Source: Rubrivivax sp. (GTDB lineage: Bacteria; Pseudomonadota; Gammaproteobacteria; Burkholderiales; Burkholderiaceae). Taken from it: a stretch of 64,000 nucleotides of DNA. Shown one piece after another: positions 16,337 to 26,394 of the stretch. Below the pieces are notes generated by a model that did no database searches, was not told the origin of the DNA, and saw nothing but the letters and a program-made list of their open reading frames with translations. The stretch's first letter is position 1. Each line of letters starts with the position of its first letter. The stretch is from NCBI GenBank assembly GCA_016790225.1, contig JAEUOZ010000058.1, positions 1 through 64,000 of the forward strand, written 5' to 3'. The translations under genes were made by a program, and so were the position numbers.

Positions 16337-16834
16337 TCAGCGCCGATGCCGCAAGGGACTCAGCAGCGCCAGCACCGCCAGCGCGCCCAGCATCGCGAAG
16401 GTCGCCAGACTCCAGAACTCATAGGGCACGCCAAACAGCGTGACCGCCGCGTCGGCGCAGCTGGCGCGCGGTGCAAAGATCTCGGGCAGGCTGCCGTCCA
16501 GGCCCGTGCTGGCGATGATGCGATCGGCCAGGGTCAGGTTGCAGGAGCTGGCGCTGGCAGCCACGAAGTGCTGCCACAGCGCAGCCGCCACGCCGCTGGC
16601 GGCAAGACCGTCCATCAGCAAGGCGGACATCATGACGCCCATGCGGCTGTTCCACAGCAGGCCCAGCAGCGCCGCCGCCGCGATGGCCACGAAGATCAGC
16701 CGCTGCAGGATGCACCAGGGGCAGGGCTGCATGTCGAAGACATGCTGGGTGACCAGCGCCGCGCCGACCGCGCCCAGGCTGGTGAGCAAGGCCAGCAGCA
16801 GGATGCGGCGCGGGTTGCTGAACAGCGAGCCCAT
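16337..16834 (-). CDS. dsbB: Disulfide bond formation protein DsbB
   Basis: Inner-membrane quinone reductase that re-oxidises DsbA. The 165-residue protein has four hydrophobic segments, the first periplasmic redox pair in MQPCPWC (C38/C41) and the second pair in SSCNL and RASCAD. Length fits the family. ATG at 16834 was chosen because the frame upstream is not conserved-looking and runs through the spacer before the RidA gene. Confidence 0.9.
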   Translation of the reverse strand: MGSLFSNPRRILLLALLTSLGAVGAALVTQHVFDMQPCPWCILQRLIFVAIAAAALLGLLWNSRMGVMMSALLMDGLAASGVAAALWQHFVAASASSCNLTLADRIIASTGLDGSLPEIFAPRASCADAAVTLFGVPYEFWSLATFAMLGALAVLALLSPLRHRR

Positions 16835-16889
16835 CAGCCGCGCCCCGCGACACAGCGGCCCGGCAGCCGCTGGAACATGACCCCCAGCC

Positions 16890-17348
16890 TCATTCGACTT
16901 CGGCGATGAGTTCGATTTCCACGCAGGCGCCCATGGGTATCTGCGCGACACCGAAGGCGCTGCGGGCGTGCGCGCCGATCTGCGCGCCGAAGACCTGCCC
17001 CAGCAGCTCGGAACAGCCGTTGGTGACGAGGTGCTGTTCGGTGAAGCTGGGCGTGCTGTTGACCAGGCTCATCAGCTTGACGATGCGGCGCACGCGCGCC
17101 AGATCGCCCACGGCGGCCTGCAGCGTGCCCATGAGATCGATCGCCACGGCGCGCGCGGCCGCCTTGCCTTCTTCCGTGCCCATGGTCAGACCCAGCTGGC
17201 CCACCCAGGGCTTGCCGTCCTGCTTGGCAATATGGCCCGAAACGAAGACCAGCGAGCCGGTGCGCACGAAGGGCACGTAGGCCGCGGCGGGCGTGCCCAC
17301 CGGGGGCAGTGTGATGCCGAGTTCGGTCAGGCGTTGGGCGATGGTCAC
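16890..17348 (-). CDS. RidA/YjgF-family protein
   Basis: A 152-residue member of the RidA superfamily, longer than E. coli RidA (about 128 aa) and similar to the YjgF-like subgroup with an N-terminal RLTELGITLP segment. Family members hydrolyse reactive enamine/imine intermediates or act as related small-molecule hydrolases. Recognisable blocks are LVFVSGHIA, VNSTPSFTEQHLVTNG and MGACVEIELIAEVE. The start is the GTG at 17348, placed by matching the family N-terminus; it is divergent from comEC. Confidence 0.8.
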   Translation of the reverse strand: MTIAQRLTELGITLPPVGTPAAAYVPFVRTGSLVFVSGHIAKQDGKPWVGQLGLTMGTEEGKAAARAVAIDLMGTLQAAVGDLARVRRIVKLMSLVNSTPSFTEQHLVTNGCSELLGQVFGAQIGAHARSAFGVAQIPMGACVEIELIAEVE

Positions 17349-17515
17349 GGCGTGGCTTTCGGGTTGGGCCGGCAAGGGCGTCAGCGCGTGCGCGCGGGCC
17401 GGCGGGAGGGCGTGCAGGCTCCGGCGCGAATGCGCGGGGGGGCTCCTGCGGGGGTGCTGCGAGGGCCCCACCGGGGCGGGGCCGGCGCTCGAAGGGCAAA
17501 TCCTACACTGCCCCG

Positions 17516-20068
17516 ATGACGCCAAGCCTGCGCCGCCCGGGCTCAGCCGGGCCCTGGGGGCTGGCGCTGTCTGCCGCCGCCTGGATGGCGGGCAGCGGGC
17601 TGCAGATGCAGCAAGCCACGCTGATGGCGGACGGCCTGTTCAAGGTCGTGCTGTCCCTGGCTCTGCTGTCCGCGCTGGGCGCGCTGGCCCTGCGTGTGGT
17701 GAAGCCGGCTGCGCGGGCGCCGCGCGCGATGTCGGCCCTGCTGTGGATGATCGCTGTTGCCCTGCTGGCGCTGTGCGCCACCGAATGGCGCGCGGCGTCC
17801 CGCCTGCAGCAGGTCTTGCCGGCGGCGCACGAAGGCGTGGATCTGCGCGTACAGGGCGTGATCGTCGGGCTGCCGCGGCCGGGGCCGCAGGCAACGCACT
17901 TCGAGTTCGAGGTCGAGCGCGCCTGGCAGGGCACGCAGCCGCTGCGCCTGCCCCCGCGGCTGTCGCTGGGCTGGTTTACCGGCTGGGACGGCGAATCGCT
18001 GCTGGCGGCGCCGCCCCAGGCGCTGCAGGTGGGCGAACGCTGGGAGCTGACGGTGCGCCTGAAGCGGCCTCACGGCGCCTTCAATCCCCAGGGCTTCGAT
18101 ACCGAGCTGTGGCTCTTCGAGCGCGGCATCGGGGCCACGGGCAGCGTGCGGCCCGGCGCGCGCCGCCTGGCCGAGGGTGCGGCCTTCGGTATCGATCGGC
18201 TGCGGCAGATCGCACGCGACGCCGTGCTGACGCGTGTGGACGACACGCGCGCCGCCGGCGTGCTGGCGGCGCTGGCTGTCGGCGACCAGGCGGCCATCGA
18301 GCGCGACGATTGGGCCGTCTTCCGCATCACCGGCGTGGCGCACCTGATGAGCATCAGCGGCGTGCACGTGACGATGCTGGCCTGGCTGGCAGCGGCTGGG
18401 CTCGGCCGCCTGTGGCGCTGCTTCCCGCGTGCCATCCGTGCCTGCCCGGCGCCCGTGGCGGCGCGCTGGGGCGGCGTGATCGTGGCCGTGCTCTATGCCT
18501 TGCTGGCCGGCTGGGGCGTGCCGGCGCAGCGCACGGTGCTGATGCTGGCGGTGGCCGCGGCCCTGCGCAGCCTGGCCCTGCGCTGGCCCTGGCCTCTGGT
18601 GTGGTTGGCCGCGGGTTGGGCCGTATCCGTTCTGGACCCCTGGGCCCTGCTGCAGCCTGGCTTCTGGCTCTCGTTCGTGGCTGTGGGCTTGCTGATGGCC
18701 TCGGAGCCTGCCAGGGCGCAAGACGGGCCCGCGGCGCAGGGGCGCGTGGGTCGTGTCGGCGCCTTCCTGGGAGGTGCCCTGCGCTCGCAGGCTGTGGCCA
18801 CAGTGGGCCTGGCGCCGCTGTCGATGCTGTTCTTCCAGCAGGTGTCGCTGGTGGGCGTGTTTGCCAATCTGGTGGCCATCCCGTGGGTGACGCTGGTGGT
18901 CACGCCGCTGGCGCTGCTGGGCCTGGTCGTGCAGCCGCTGTGGCAGCTGGGGGCCTGGGCGGTGCAGGCCTTGATGGCACTGCTGGCGCTGCTGGCCAGC
19001 TGGCCGCATGCCCAGTGGACGGCGGCGGCCGCAGGCGGGCCTGCGCAGCTGCTGGGCCTGCTCGGCGGTGCTCTGCTGGTGCTGCCGCTGCCGCTGCGCC
19101 TGCGCCTGCTGGGCCTGCCGATGCTGCTGATGCTGTTCTGGCCGGCCGTGCCGCGCCCGCCGCACGGGCAGGTGGAGATCGTCGTCGCCGATGTGGGCCA
19201 GGGCACGGCCGTGCTGGTGCGCACCCGCTCGCATCTGCTGCTGTACGACGCCGGGCCGCGCTACTCGCTGCAATCGGACGCCGGCGCGCGTGTGCTGCTG
19301 CCCTTGCTGCGCTCGCGCGGTGAAGCGGCCATCGACCGGCTCGTGCTCAGCCACCGCGACACCGATCACACGGGCGGCGCGCCCAGCCTGCTGGCGGGCA
19401 TCCCCGTGCGCAGCGTGCTCAGCTCCCTGGAAGACGAGCACCCCTTGCGCCCGCGGCTGCCGCAGCACCAGCGCTGCCTGGCCGGGCAGCACTGGCAGTG
19501 GGATGGCGTGCGCTTCGAGGTGCTGCACCCGATGGCCGGCGACGAGCAGCGCGGGCTGAGGCCCAATGCGCTGAGCTGCGTGCTGCGCGTGGTGGATGCG
19601 CAGGGGCCGCGCCTGTTGCTGACCGGCGACATCGAGGTCGCGCAGGAGGCCGAGCTGCTGGCCCGCCAACCCCGGCCCGACGGCTTGCGCGCGGACCTGC
19701 TGCTGCTGCCTCATCATGGCAGCGCGACCTCCAGCACCGCCGAGCTGCTGCGGGCCGTGAAGCCCGATCTGGCGCTGGCGCAGGCCGGCTATCGCAACCG
19801 CTTCGGCCATCCGGCGCCGCCCGTGGTCCAGCGGCTGAACGAAGCCGGCATCCCGTTGATCCGCACAGACCGTTGCGGGGCCTGGCAGTGGCCCGGGCCC
19901 TGGCGGGAGGCTGGGGGCATCTCGGCCGGTCCCCGGGGCGGGCCCGCAGGGCCGCCAGGCCCCGCGGCGCAGGGTTTCGAGCCCTACGACAGGGTCCCGA
20001 AGGCCCATCCAGGGATTTGCGAGCGTGAAGAGCGTCGGCGCTACTGGCATCATGCGGGCGCACCTTGA
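17516..20068 (+). CDS. comEC: ComEC/Rec2 DNA-uptake channel protein
   Basis: Inner-membrane protein of 850 residues that takes single-stranded DNA into the cytoplasm during transformation. It has N-terminal membrane spans, a DUF4131-type periplasmic region, the Competence domain (ITGVAHLMSISGVHV followed by many spans) and a C-terminal metallo-beta-lactamase domain with LSHRDTDHTGG and LLLPHHGSATSS. The last 50 or so residues are Pro/Gly/Arg-rich and look like an unconserved tail. No other competence genes are nearby. Confidence 0.93.
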   Translation: MTPSLRRPGSAGPWGLALSAAAWMAGSGLQMQQATLMADGLFKVVLSLALLSALGALALRVVKPAARAPRAMSALLWMIAVALLALCATEWRAASRLQQVLPAAHEGVDLRVQGVIVGLPRPGPQATHFEFEVERAWQGTQPLRLPPRLSLGWFTGWDGESLLAAPPQALQVGERWELTVRLKRPHGAFNPQGFDTELWLFERGIGATGSVRPGARRLAEGAAFGIDRLRQIARDAVLTRVDDTRAAGVLAALAVGDQAAIERDDWAVFRITGVAHLMSISGVHVTMLAWLAAAGLGRLWRCFPRAIRACPAPVAARWGGVIVAVLYALLAGWGVPAQRTVLMLAVAAALRSLALRWPWPLVWLAAGWAVSVLDPWALLQPGFWLSFVAVGLLMASEPARAQDGPAAQGRVGRVGAFLGGALRSQAVATVGLAPLSMLFFQQVSLVGVFANLVAIPWVTLVVTPLALLGLVVQPLWQLGAWAVQALMALLALLASWPHAQWTAAAAGGPAQLLGLLGGALLVLPLPLRLRLLGLPMLLMLFWPAVPRPPHGQVEIVVADVGQGTAVLVRTRSHLLLYDAGPRYSLQSDAGARVLLPLLRSRGEAAIDRLVLSHRDTDHTGGAPSLLAGIPVRSVLSSLEDEHPLRPRLPQHQRCLAGQHWQWDGVRFEVLHPMAGDEQRGLRPNALSCVLRVVDAQGPRLLLTGDIEVAQEAELLARQPRPDGLRADLLLLPHHGSATSSTAELLRAVKPDLALAQAGYRNRFGHPAPPVVQRLNEAGIPLIRTDRCGAWQWPGPWREAGGISAGPRGGPAGPPGPAAQGFEPYDRVPKAHPGICEREERRRYWHHAGAP

Positions 20069-20167
20069 AGGGCCGGCCGGCCTCGGGCGCAGGTCGTGGC
20101 CCGGAGATTGCATCCTGGCAAGCCTGATGCGCCGGCAGGCCCTGTCGGCGACCCCAGGAGATCAGCC

Positions 20168-23100
20168 TTGTCCATCCACGTTGCGCTTCATCACGTCACG
20201 CGCTACCGCTACGACCGCCGCGTCGGTCTTTCGCCGCAGGTCGTCCGCCTGCGGCCGGCACCCCACTGCAGAACGCCCATCCTCAGCTACTCGCTGCGCA
20301 TCGAGCCGGGGGAGCACTTCATCAACTGGCAGCAGGATCCCTTTGCCAACCACCTGGCGCGGCTGGTCTTTCCGGAGCAGACGACGGAGTTCAAGGTCAC
20401 GGTGGACCTGGTGGCCGAGATGGCCGTCTACAACCCCTTCGACTTTTTCCTGGAACCTTCGGCGGAGGAGTTCCCGTTCCGCTACGAGCCCGAGCTGGCT
20501 CATGATCTGGCGCCCTACCTGGCCAAGGAAGCCGCCACGCCGCGCTTCAAGGCGCTGCTGGACAGCATCTCCCTGAAGCCGCGGCGCACCATCGATTTCC
20601 TGGTCGAGGTCAACCAGCGCCTGCAGCGCGACATCGGCTATGTGATCCGCATGGAGCCGGGTGTTCAGACGCCTGAGGTCACGCTCAGCACGGGCAAGGG
20701 CTCCTGCCGCGATACCGGCTGGCTGCTGGTCCAGCTGCTGCGCCACCTGGGCCTGGCGGCGCGCTTCGTCTCCGGCTACCTCATCCAGCTCAAGCCCGAT
20801 GTCAAGTCGCTGGATGGCCCGAGCGGCACCGAGGTCGATTTCACCGACCTGCACGCCTGGTGCGAGGTCTACCTGCCGGGCGCCGGATGGATCGGCCTGG
20901 ACCCCACCTCGGGGCTGATGGCCGGGGAAGGGCACATTCCCGTGGCCTGCACGCCAGAGCCTTCCACCGCGGCGCCGGTGAGCGGCGCGGTGGACGAGTG
21001 CGAGGTGGAGTTCGGCCACGAGATGGGCATCACGCGCATCTACGAATCGCCGCGTGTCACCCAGCCCTATACCGATGAGCAGTGGCAGGCCATCCACCAG
21101 CTCGGCCATGAGGTGGATCGTCAGCTGTCCGCCGGCGATGTGCGGCTGACCATGGGCGGCGAGCCGACCTTCGTCTCGCTGGATGATCGCGACGGCGCCG
21201 AATGGAATACGGATGCGCTCGGGCCCACCAAGCGCGGCCTGGCCAACGAGCTGACGCGGCGCCTGATGGCACGCTACGGGGAGGGCGGCTTCCTGCACTT
21301 CGGCCAGGGCAAGTGGTACCCCGGCGAGCAGTTGCCGCGCTGGGCGCTGACCATCGCCTGGCGCGCCGATGGCCAGCCCTGCTGGCAGGATCCCTCGCTG
21401 TTTGCCGATGAGCGCGAGGTGCATCGCTACACCAGTGAAGACGCGCGCCGCTTCCTGGAGGCGCTGACGCGCCGCCTGGGCCTGTCCACGAACTACGTAC
21501 AGCCGGGCTATGAGGACACCTGGTACTACCTGTGGCGTGAACGCCGGCTGCCGGTCAACGTGGATCCCTTCGACAGCCAGCTCGATGACGAGATGGAACG
21601 TGTCCGCCTGCGCCGCATCTTCCAGCAGGGCCTGCAATCGGTCGTCGGCCACCTGCTGCCGCTCAAGCGCGAATGGGTACAGGGCGAAGCCGGGCCGCGC
21701 TGGATCACCGGCCCCTGGTTCCTGCGTGACGAGCGCCTCTACCTGATCCCGGGCGATTCGCCGATGGGTTATCGGCTGCCGCTGGATTCCCTGCCCTGGG
21801 CCAGCGAGGGCGATCGCGAGTCGCTGTACGTGCAGGATCCCTTCGCACCTCGGGCGCCGCTGCCCACGGCGGCTGCACTGAGGCGTCAGACAGGCCTGTA
21901 TGACCCGCACCGCGTGGGCGGCGGCTTTGCCGAAGGCGGTGCCGTGTCGATGCCGCTGGGCTGGGATGCACTGCCGGCCGGCGTGGCGGCCTTCGCGGCC
22001 GACGGTGTTCTGTCCGCTGCCGCGGGCGCTGAACGGGGCGCCGCGGGCGCCGGCGCTCCTGGCTCGCTTGCCGCTGGCCTGGCCGGTGAAGGCGAGCCAG
22101 GCGATGGCGCGCCTGTTTCGCCACACGCCCCGGTGCGGCCGCACCCGCGCGGGCTGGCGGCCTTTCCGCAGCGCGGCGAATCCGCGGGCTGGATCACGCG
22201 TACCGCGCTGTGCGTGGAAGTGCGCGATCCGCAGCGCTCCAACGGCCCCCGGGCCGAGGTGGAGCACGGCGGCAAGAGCGGTGTGATGTACGTCTTCATG
22301 CCGCCGCTGACGCACCTGGAAGACTATCTTGAACTGTTGGCGGCCATCGAGGCCACGGCCGCCGAGCAGGGCGTGAAGCTGGTGCTGGAAGGCTATCCGC
22401 CGCCGCGCGATCCGCGGCTGAAGATGCTGCAGGTCACACCCGATCCGGGCGTCATCGAGGTCAACATCCACCCCGCCCACGATTGGGAACAGCTGGTCGA
22501 TCACACCGAGTTCCTGTACGAGGCCGCGCACCAGACGCGGCTGTGCACCGAGAAGTTCATGCTGGACGGGCGGCACACCGGCACCGGCGGCGGCAATCAC
22601 TTCGTGCTGGGTGGCGCAACGCCGGCTGACAGCCCTTTCCTGCGCCGGCCGGATCTGCTGGCCAGCCTGCTGAGCTTCTGGCACAACCACCCCAGCCTGA
22701 GCTACCTGTTCAGCGGCATGTTCATCGGCCCGACCAGCCAGGCACCGCGCATCGACGAGGCGCGCAACGACCAGGTCTACGAGGTCGAGATCGCGTTGGC
22801 GGAGCTGGAGCGTCAGCTGTCCCTGTACGGCCAGTGCCCGCCCTGGATGGTGGACCGCAGCCTGCGCAACCTGCTGATCGATGTCACCGGCAATACGCAC
22901 CGCGCGGAGTTCTGCATCGACAAGCTGTACTCGCCCGATGGGCCCACCGGCCGCCTGGGCCTGCTGGAACTGCGCGCCTTCGAGATGCCGCCCCATGCGC
23001 GAATGAGCCTGGCCCAGCAGCTGCTGCTGCGCGCGCTCGTGGCCTGGTTCTGGCGCGAGCCCTACCGCGGCGGCACGCGCACCCGGCTCACGCGCTGGGG

Positions 23101-23776
23101 CACCGGCTTGCATGATCGCTTCCTGCTGCCCAGCTTCGTGCAGATGGATTTCGACGACGTGATGGCCGAACTCAACCGCGCCGGCTTCGCCTTCGACGCA
23201 CAGTGGTTTGCGGCGCACTTCGAGTTCCGCTTCCCGCTCATCGGTTCGGTGGCCACGCGCGGCATCGAGCTCACGCTGCGCACGGCGCTGGAACCCTGGC
23301 ACGTGATGGGCGAAGAGGGCTCCGCGGGTGGCACGGTGCGCTATGTCGATTCTTCGCTGGAGCGGCTGGAGCTGAAGGTCACGGGCCTCAACGACAACCG
23401 CCACATCATCTCCGTCAACGGCGAGCCGGCGCCGCTGCAGCCCACCGGCCGGGTCGGCGAATTTGTCTGCGGCGTGCGCTACCGGGCCTGGCAGCCGCCC
23501 TCGGCGCTGCACCCGACGATCGGCTCGCATGCGCCGCTGACCTTCGACATCGTCGACAGCTGGCTCAAGCGTTCCCTGGGCGGTTGCCGCTACCACGTGT
23601 CGCATCCCGGCGGGCTCAGTCACGAGGCCTTCCCGGTCAATGCCTATGAGGCCGAGAGCCGGCGCCTGGCGCGCTTCTTCAGCTTCGGCCATACGCCGGG
23701 CAGCCTGGATCTGGCGCCCGCGCAGCCCAGCGGCGAGTTTCCGTTCACGCTGGATCTGCGCACGGCGCGGCACTGA
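20168..23776 (+). CDS. Large transglutaminase-like protein with DUF2126 region
   Basis: Product of 1,202 residues. The TTG at 20168 follows AGGAG at a 7-base spacing and matches the family start (SIHVALHHVTRYRYD). An N-terminal beta domain is followed by a transglutaminase core with Cys in GSCRDTGWLL, His in TDLHAWCEVYL and Asp in WIGLDPTSG, all present. From about residue 300 it continues into the long DUF2126 region, interrupted near residues 590-670 by an Ala/Gly-rich low-complexity stretch. It is the first gene of a run with ATP-grasp and alpha-E proteins, a context in which such proteins are thought to make or process an unknown peptide. Confidence 0.88.
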   Translation: MSIHVALHHVTRYRYDRRVGLSPQVVRLRPAPHCRTPILSYSLRIEPGEHFINWQQDPFANHLARLVFPEQTTEFKVTVDLVAEMAVYNPFDFFLEPSAEEFPFRYEPELAHDLAPYLAKEAATPRFKALLDSISLKPRRTIDFLVEVNQRLQRDIGYVIRMEPGVQTPEVTLSTGKGSCRDTGWLLVQLLRHLGLAARFVSGYLIQLKPDVKSLDGPSGTEVDFTDLHAWCEVYLPGAGWIGLDPTSGLMAGEGHIPVACTPEPSTAAPVSGAVDECEVEFGHEMGITRIYESPRVTQPYTDEQWQAIHQLGHEVDRQLSAGDVRLTMGGEPTFVSLDDRDGAEWNTDALGPTKRGLANELTRRLMARYGEGGFLHFGQGKWYPGEQLPRWALTIAWRADGQPCWQDPSLFADEREVHRYTSEDARRFLEALTRRLGLSTNYVQPGYEDTWYYLWRERRLPVNVDPFDSQLDDEMERVRLRRIFQQGLQSVVGHLLPLKREWVQGEAGPRWITGPWFLRDERLYLIPGDSPMGYRLPLDSLPWASEGDRESLYVQDPFAPRAPLPTAAALRRQTGLYDPHRVGGGFAEGGAVSMPLGWDALPAGVAAFAADGVLSAAAGAERGAAGAGAPGSLAAGLAGEGEPGDGAPVSPHAPVRPHPRGLAAFPQRGESAGWITRTALCVEVRDPQRSNGPRAEVEHGGKSGVMYVFMPPLTHLEDYLELLAAIEATAAEQGVKLVLEGYPPPRDPRLKMLQVTPDPGVIEVNIHPAHDWEQLVDHTEFLYEAAHQTRLCTEKFMLDGRHTGTGGGNHFVLGGATPADSPFLRRPDLLASLLSFWHNHPSLSYLFSGMFIGPTSQAPRIDEARNDQVYEVEIALAELERQLSLYGQCPPWMVDRSLRNLLIDVTGNTHRAEFCIDKLYSPDGPTGRLGLLELRAFEMPPHARMSLAQQLLLRALVAWFWREPYRGGTRTRLTRWGTGLHDRFLLPSFVQMDFDDVMAELNRAGFAFDAQWFAAHFEFRFPLIGSVATRGIELTLRTALEPWHVMGEEGSAGGTVRYVDSSLERLELKVTGLNDNRHIISVNGEPAPLQPTGRVGEFVCGVRYRAWQPPSALHPTIGSHAPLTFDIVDSWLKRSLGGCRYHVSHPGGLSHEAFPVNAYEAESRRLARFFSFGHTPGSLDLAPAQPSGEFPFTLDLRTARH

Positions 23777-23808
23777 ATGGCCAAGGCCGGACATCAGGAT
23801 CGAGGCGC

Positions 23809-26394
23809 TTGAACCAGCAGCAATCGCAAGGCTCGCAGCAGCAGTCGCAAGGCGCGCTGCCGCTGGAAGCTGTGCCGCCGGGCCATTCGTCCACCGGCAT
23901 GGCCTTGCTGCGGCGTGCCTGGCCGCCGGATCTGGGTGTCTACGACGAGCTGCGCGACACCGCCGGCCGCGTGCGGCCGGCCTGGTCGAGGATGCTGGCG
24001 CTGATGCCGCCCGCCATGCCCGGCCACGATGGCGCGGCCACGCTGGAGCGCCGCGCGGCGCAGGTGGCCGAACGCATCCGCCAGGACGGCGTCACGCACA
24101 ACGTGTTCAGCGAGACGGGGGTCGCGGCGCGGCCCTGGTCGCTGGAGCTGCTGCCGATGATCATCGATGCGGCGGACTGGGCGCGCATCGAGCGGGGCGT
24201 GGCCCAGCGTGCGGCGCTGCTGCAGACGCTGCTGGATGACGTCTACGGCCCGCAGCGCGTGCTGCACGAAGGGCTGCTGCCACCTGCGCTGGTGCTGCGG
24301 CATCCGGGCTACCAGCGCCCGCTGCAGGGCGTGCAGGCTCCGGGCGGGCAGCGCCTGTTCATCGTCGCCTTCGACATCGCGCGCGCGCTGGACGGCAGCT
24401 GGTGGGTGATGGCCCAGCGCACGCAGGGCCCCTCGGGCCTGGGCTACGTGATGCACAACCGGCTCATCATCTCGCGCCAGTTTCCCGAGGCCTTTCGAGA
24501 GCTGCAGGTGCAGCACCTGGCCTCCGGCTTCCGTCGCCTGCTCGATACGCTGGAAGTGCGGGCCCGCGAAGTGGCGGGCGGTCAGACGCCGCGCATCGTG
24601 CTGCTGACGCCCGGCCTGTACAGCGAGACCTACTTCGAGCACGCCTACCTCGCGCGCTACCTCGGCCTGCCGCTGGTGGAGGGTGGCGATCTCACGGTGC
24701 TGGGCGAGAACCTGTACCTCAAGACCGTCGAGGGCCTGCAGCCGGTGCATGGCGTGATGCGCCGTCTGGACGATGACTTCTGCGATCCCCTGGAACTGCG
24801 GCCGGATTCCGCGCTGGGCGTGCCGGGCCTGCTGCAGGTGGCGCGTGCCGGCAATGTCGTGCTGGCCAATGCCCTGGGCAGCGCCTTCCTGGAATCGCCG
24901 GCCGTGCTGGGTTTTCTGCCGGGCATCGCCGAACGCCTCACCGGCCAGTCGCTGGAGATGCCTTCGGTGCCCACCTGGTGGTGTGGCGAGCCGGCTGCCT
25001 GGGCCGATGTGCGGCAGCAGGCTGAAGGCAAGGTCTTGCGCAGCACCTTTCCCAAGGGCAGCCGCACGTCGCAGGTGCATGCGTTTTCCGAGGAACTGGT
25101 CGAATCCGATCCCGAGGCCTGGACGCTCCAGGCCCGCTTGCGCTTTTCGCGCGCCCCGATCTGGGGCCAGGGCGCGGTCCAGCCGCGCCCCGCGCTGGTG
25201 CGCGTGTATGCGGTGGCGGATGCGGGCGGGCGCTGGCATGTGCTGCCGGGCGGCATGACACGCGTGGCGCCGCGCGAAGACGCCAGCCTGTCGATGCAGC
25301 GCGGCGGTTCCAGCCTGGATACCTGGGTGCTCACCGACGGTGCGGTGGATACCTATTCGATGCTGCCCCAGCGGCTGAGTGCAGCCGAAATCGAGCGCCG
25401 CACCGTCGTCGTGAGCAGCCGCACCGCCGAGAACCTGTTCTGGATGGGCCGCTATACCGAGCGCACCGAGCAGCTGGTGCGCCTGGCGCGGGTGCTGCTG
25501 CAGGTGATCGATTCCGACAACGATGCCGATGTCGCCACGCTGCAGGCGCTGTCTTCGCTGGCGGTGCACAGCGGGCTGGCGCCGGAAGGTGTGCCGACGC
25601 TGGTGCAGTCCGAGGTCCTGTTCCAGCGCGCGCTGCTGGCCGCCTTGCCCGATGGCGAGGCAGCCTTCAGCATTGCCTTCAACCTGCGAAGCCTCGAAAA
25701 CACCGCGCAGGCGCTGCGTGAGCGCCTTTCGGCCGAGCAGTTCGGCCTGATGCGGCTGATGCGCGAAGGCTTTTCGTTTGCGCTGGATGCCAGCACCGGG
25801 CGCGTGCCCGGCATGCTGCTGGTGATGCCCGCACTCGATCGCCTGGCCCTGCAGCTGGCCGCCGCCACCGGCGCGCAGACCGATCGCATGACGCGCGACC
25901 ATGGCTGGCGCCTGCTCACGGTCGGGCGGCTGCTGGAACGGCTGCTGGGCTTGTGCGCCCGGCTGGAGCGCTTCGCCGGCACGCAGGCGCTGGCCTCGTC
26001 CACCGGCGTGGAGCTGCTGCTCGATCTGTTCGACAGTGCCATCACCTTCCGTTCGCGCTACCAGCGCCATGACGATCTGCTGGCCCTCGCCGAGCTGCTG
26101 GTGATCGACAACGCCAACCCGCGCGCGCTGGCCGGTGTGCTGCGCCGGCTGCGCACCGAGCTGCGCAACCTGCCCGGCGACGCGGCCTGGCACCAGCAGC
26201 TCATCGGCCGTCTGCCCACCGAAGGCGCCGGGCTCACCCTGGCCGAGCTGGACGGCTGCGACGATCCGGCGCTGCTGCGCGTGCTGCGCGAGCAGGTCGC
26301 CCGGCTGCACGCGGCTGCGCTGTCGCTGGCCGAGGACATCGCCCACCGCTACTTCACGCTGCCCGGCGGTGCCGACGTGGCGCGTCGCGTATGA
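23809..26394 (+). CDS. Circularly permuted ATP-grasp fused to alpha-E domain
   Basis: A fusion of 861 residues: a Gln/Ser-rich start (NQQQSQGSQQQSQG), a circularly permuted type 2 ATP-grasp domain to about residue 525, then an alpha-helical alpha-E (DUF403) domain opening with SRTAENLFWMGRYTERTEQL. Several ATP-site positions intact in the related protein at 27,425 are changed here: NALGSAFLESP replaces the GTGIADDK block and KVLRSTFPKGSRTS replaces the glycine-rich VVKEVHGAGGYG block. The grasp half may thus be non-catalytic or altered. TTG start with GAGG upstream; the next gene overlaps by 4 bases. Confidence 0.85.
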   Translation: MNQQQSQGSQQQSQGALPLEAVPPGHSSTGMALLRRAWPPDLGVYDELRDTAGRVRPAWSRMLALMPPAMPGHDGAATLERRAAQVAERIRQDGVTHNVFSETGVAARPWSLELLPMIIDAADWARIERGVAQRAALLQTLLDDVYGPQRVLHEGLLPPALVLRHPGYQRPLQGVQAPGGQRLFIVAFDIARALDGSWWVMAQRTQGPSGLGYVMHNRLIISRQFPEAFRELQVQHLASGFRRLLDTLEVRAREVAGGQTPRIVLLTPGLYSETYFEHAYLARYLGLPLVEGGDLTVLGENLYLKTVEGLQPVHGVMRRLDDDFCDPLELRPDSALGVPGLLQVARAGNVVLANALGSAFLESPAVLGFLPGIAERLTGQSLEMPSVPTWWCGEPAAWADVRQQAEGKVLRSTFPKGSRTSQVHAFSEELVESDPEAWTLQARLRFSRAPIWGQGAVQPRPALVRVYAVADAGGRWHVLPGGMTRVAPREDASLSMQRGGSSLDTWVLTDGAVDTYSMLPQRLSAAEIERRTVVVSSRTAENLFWMGRYTERTEQLVRLARVLLQVIDSDNDADVATLQALSSLAVHSGLAPEGVPTLVQSEVLFQRALLAALPDGEAAFSIAFNLRSLENTAQALRERLSAEQFGLMRLMREGFSFALDASTGRVPGMLLVMPALDRLALQLAAATGAQTDRMTRDHGWRLLTVGRLLERLLGLCARLERFAGTQALASSTGVELLLDLFDSAITFRSRYQRHDDLLALAELLVIDNANPRALAGVLRRLRTELRNLPGDAAWHQQLIGRLPTEGAGLTLAELDGCDDPALLRVLREQVARLHAAALSLAEDIAHRYFTLPGGADVARRV

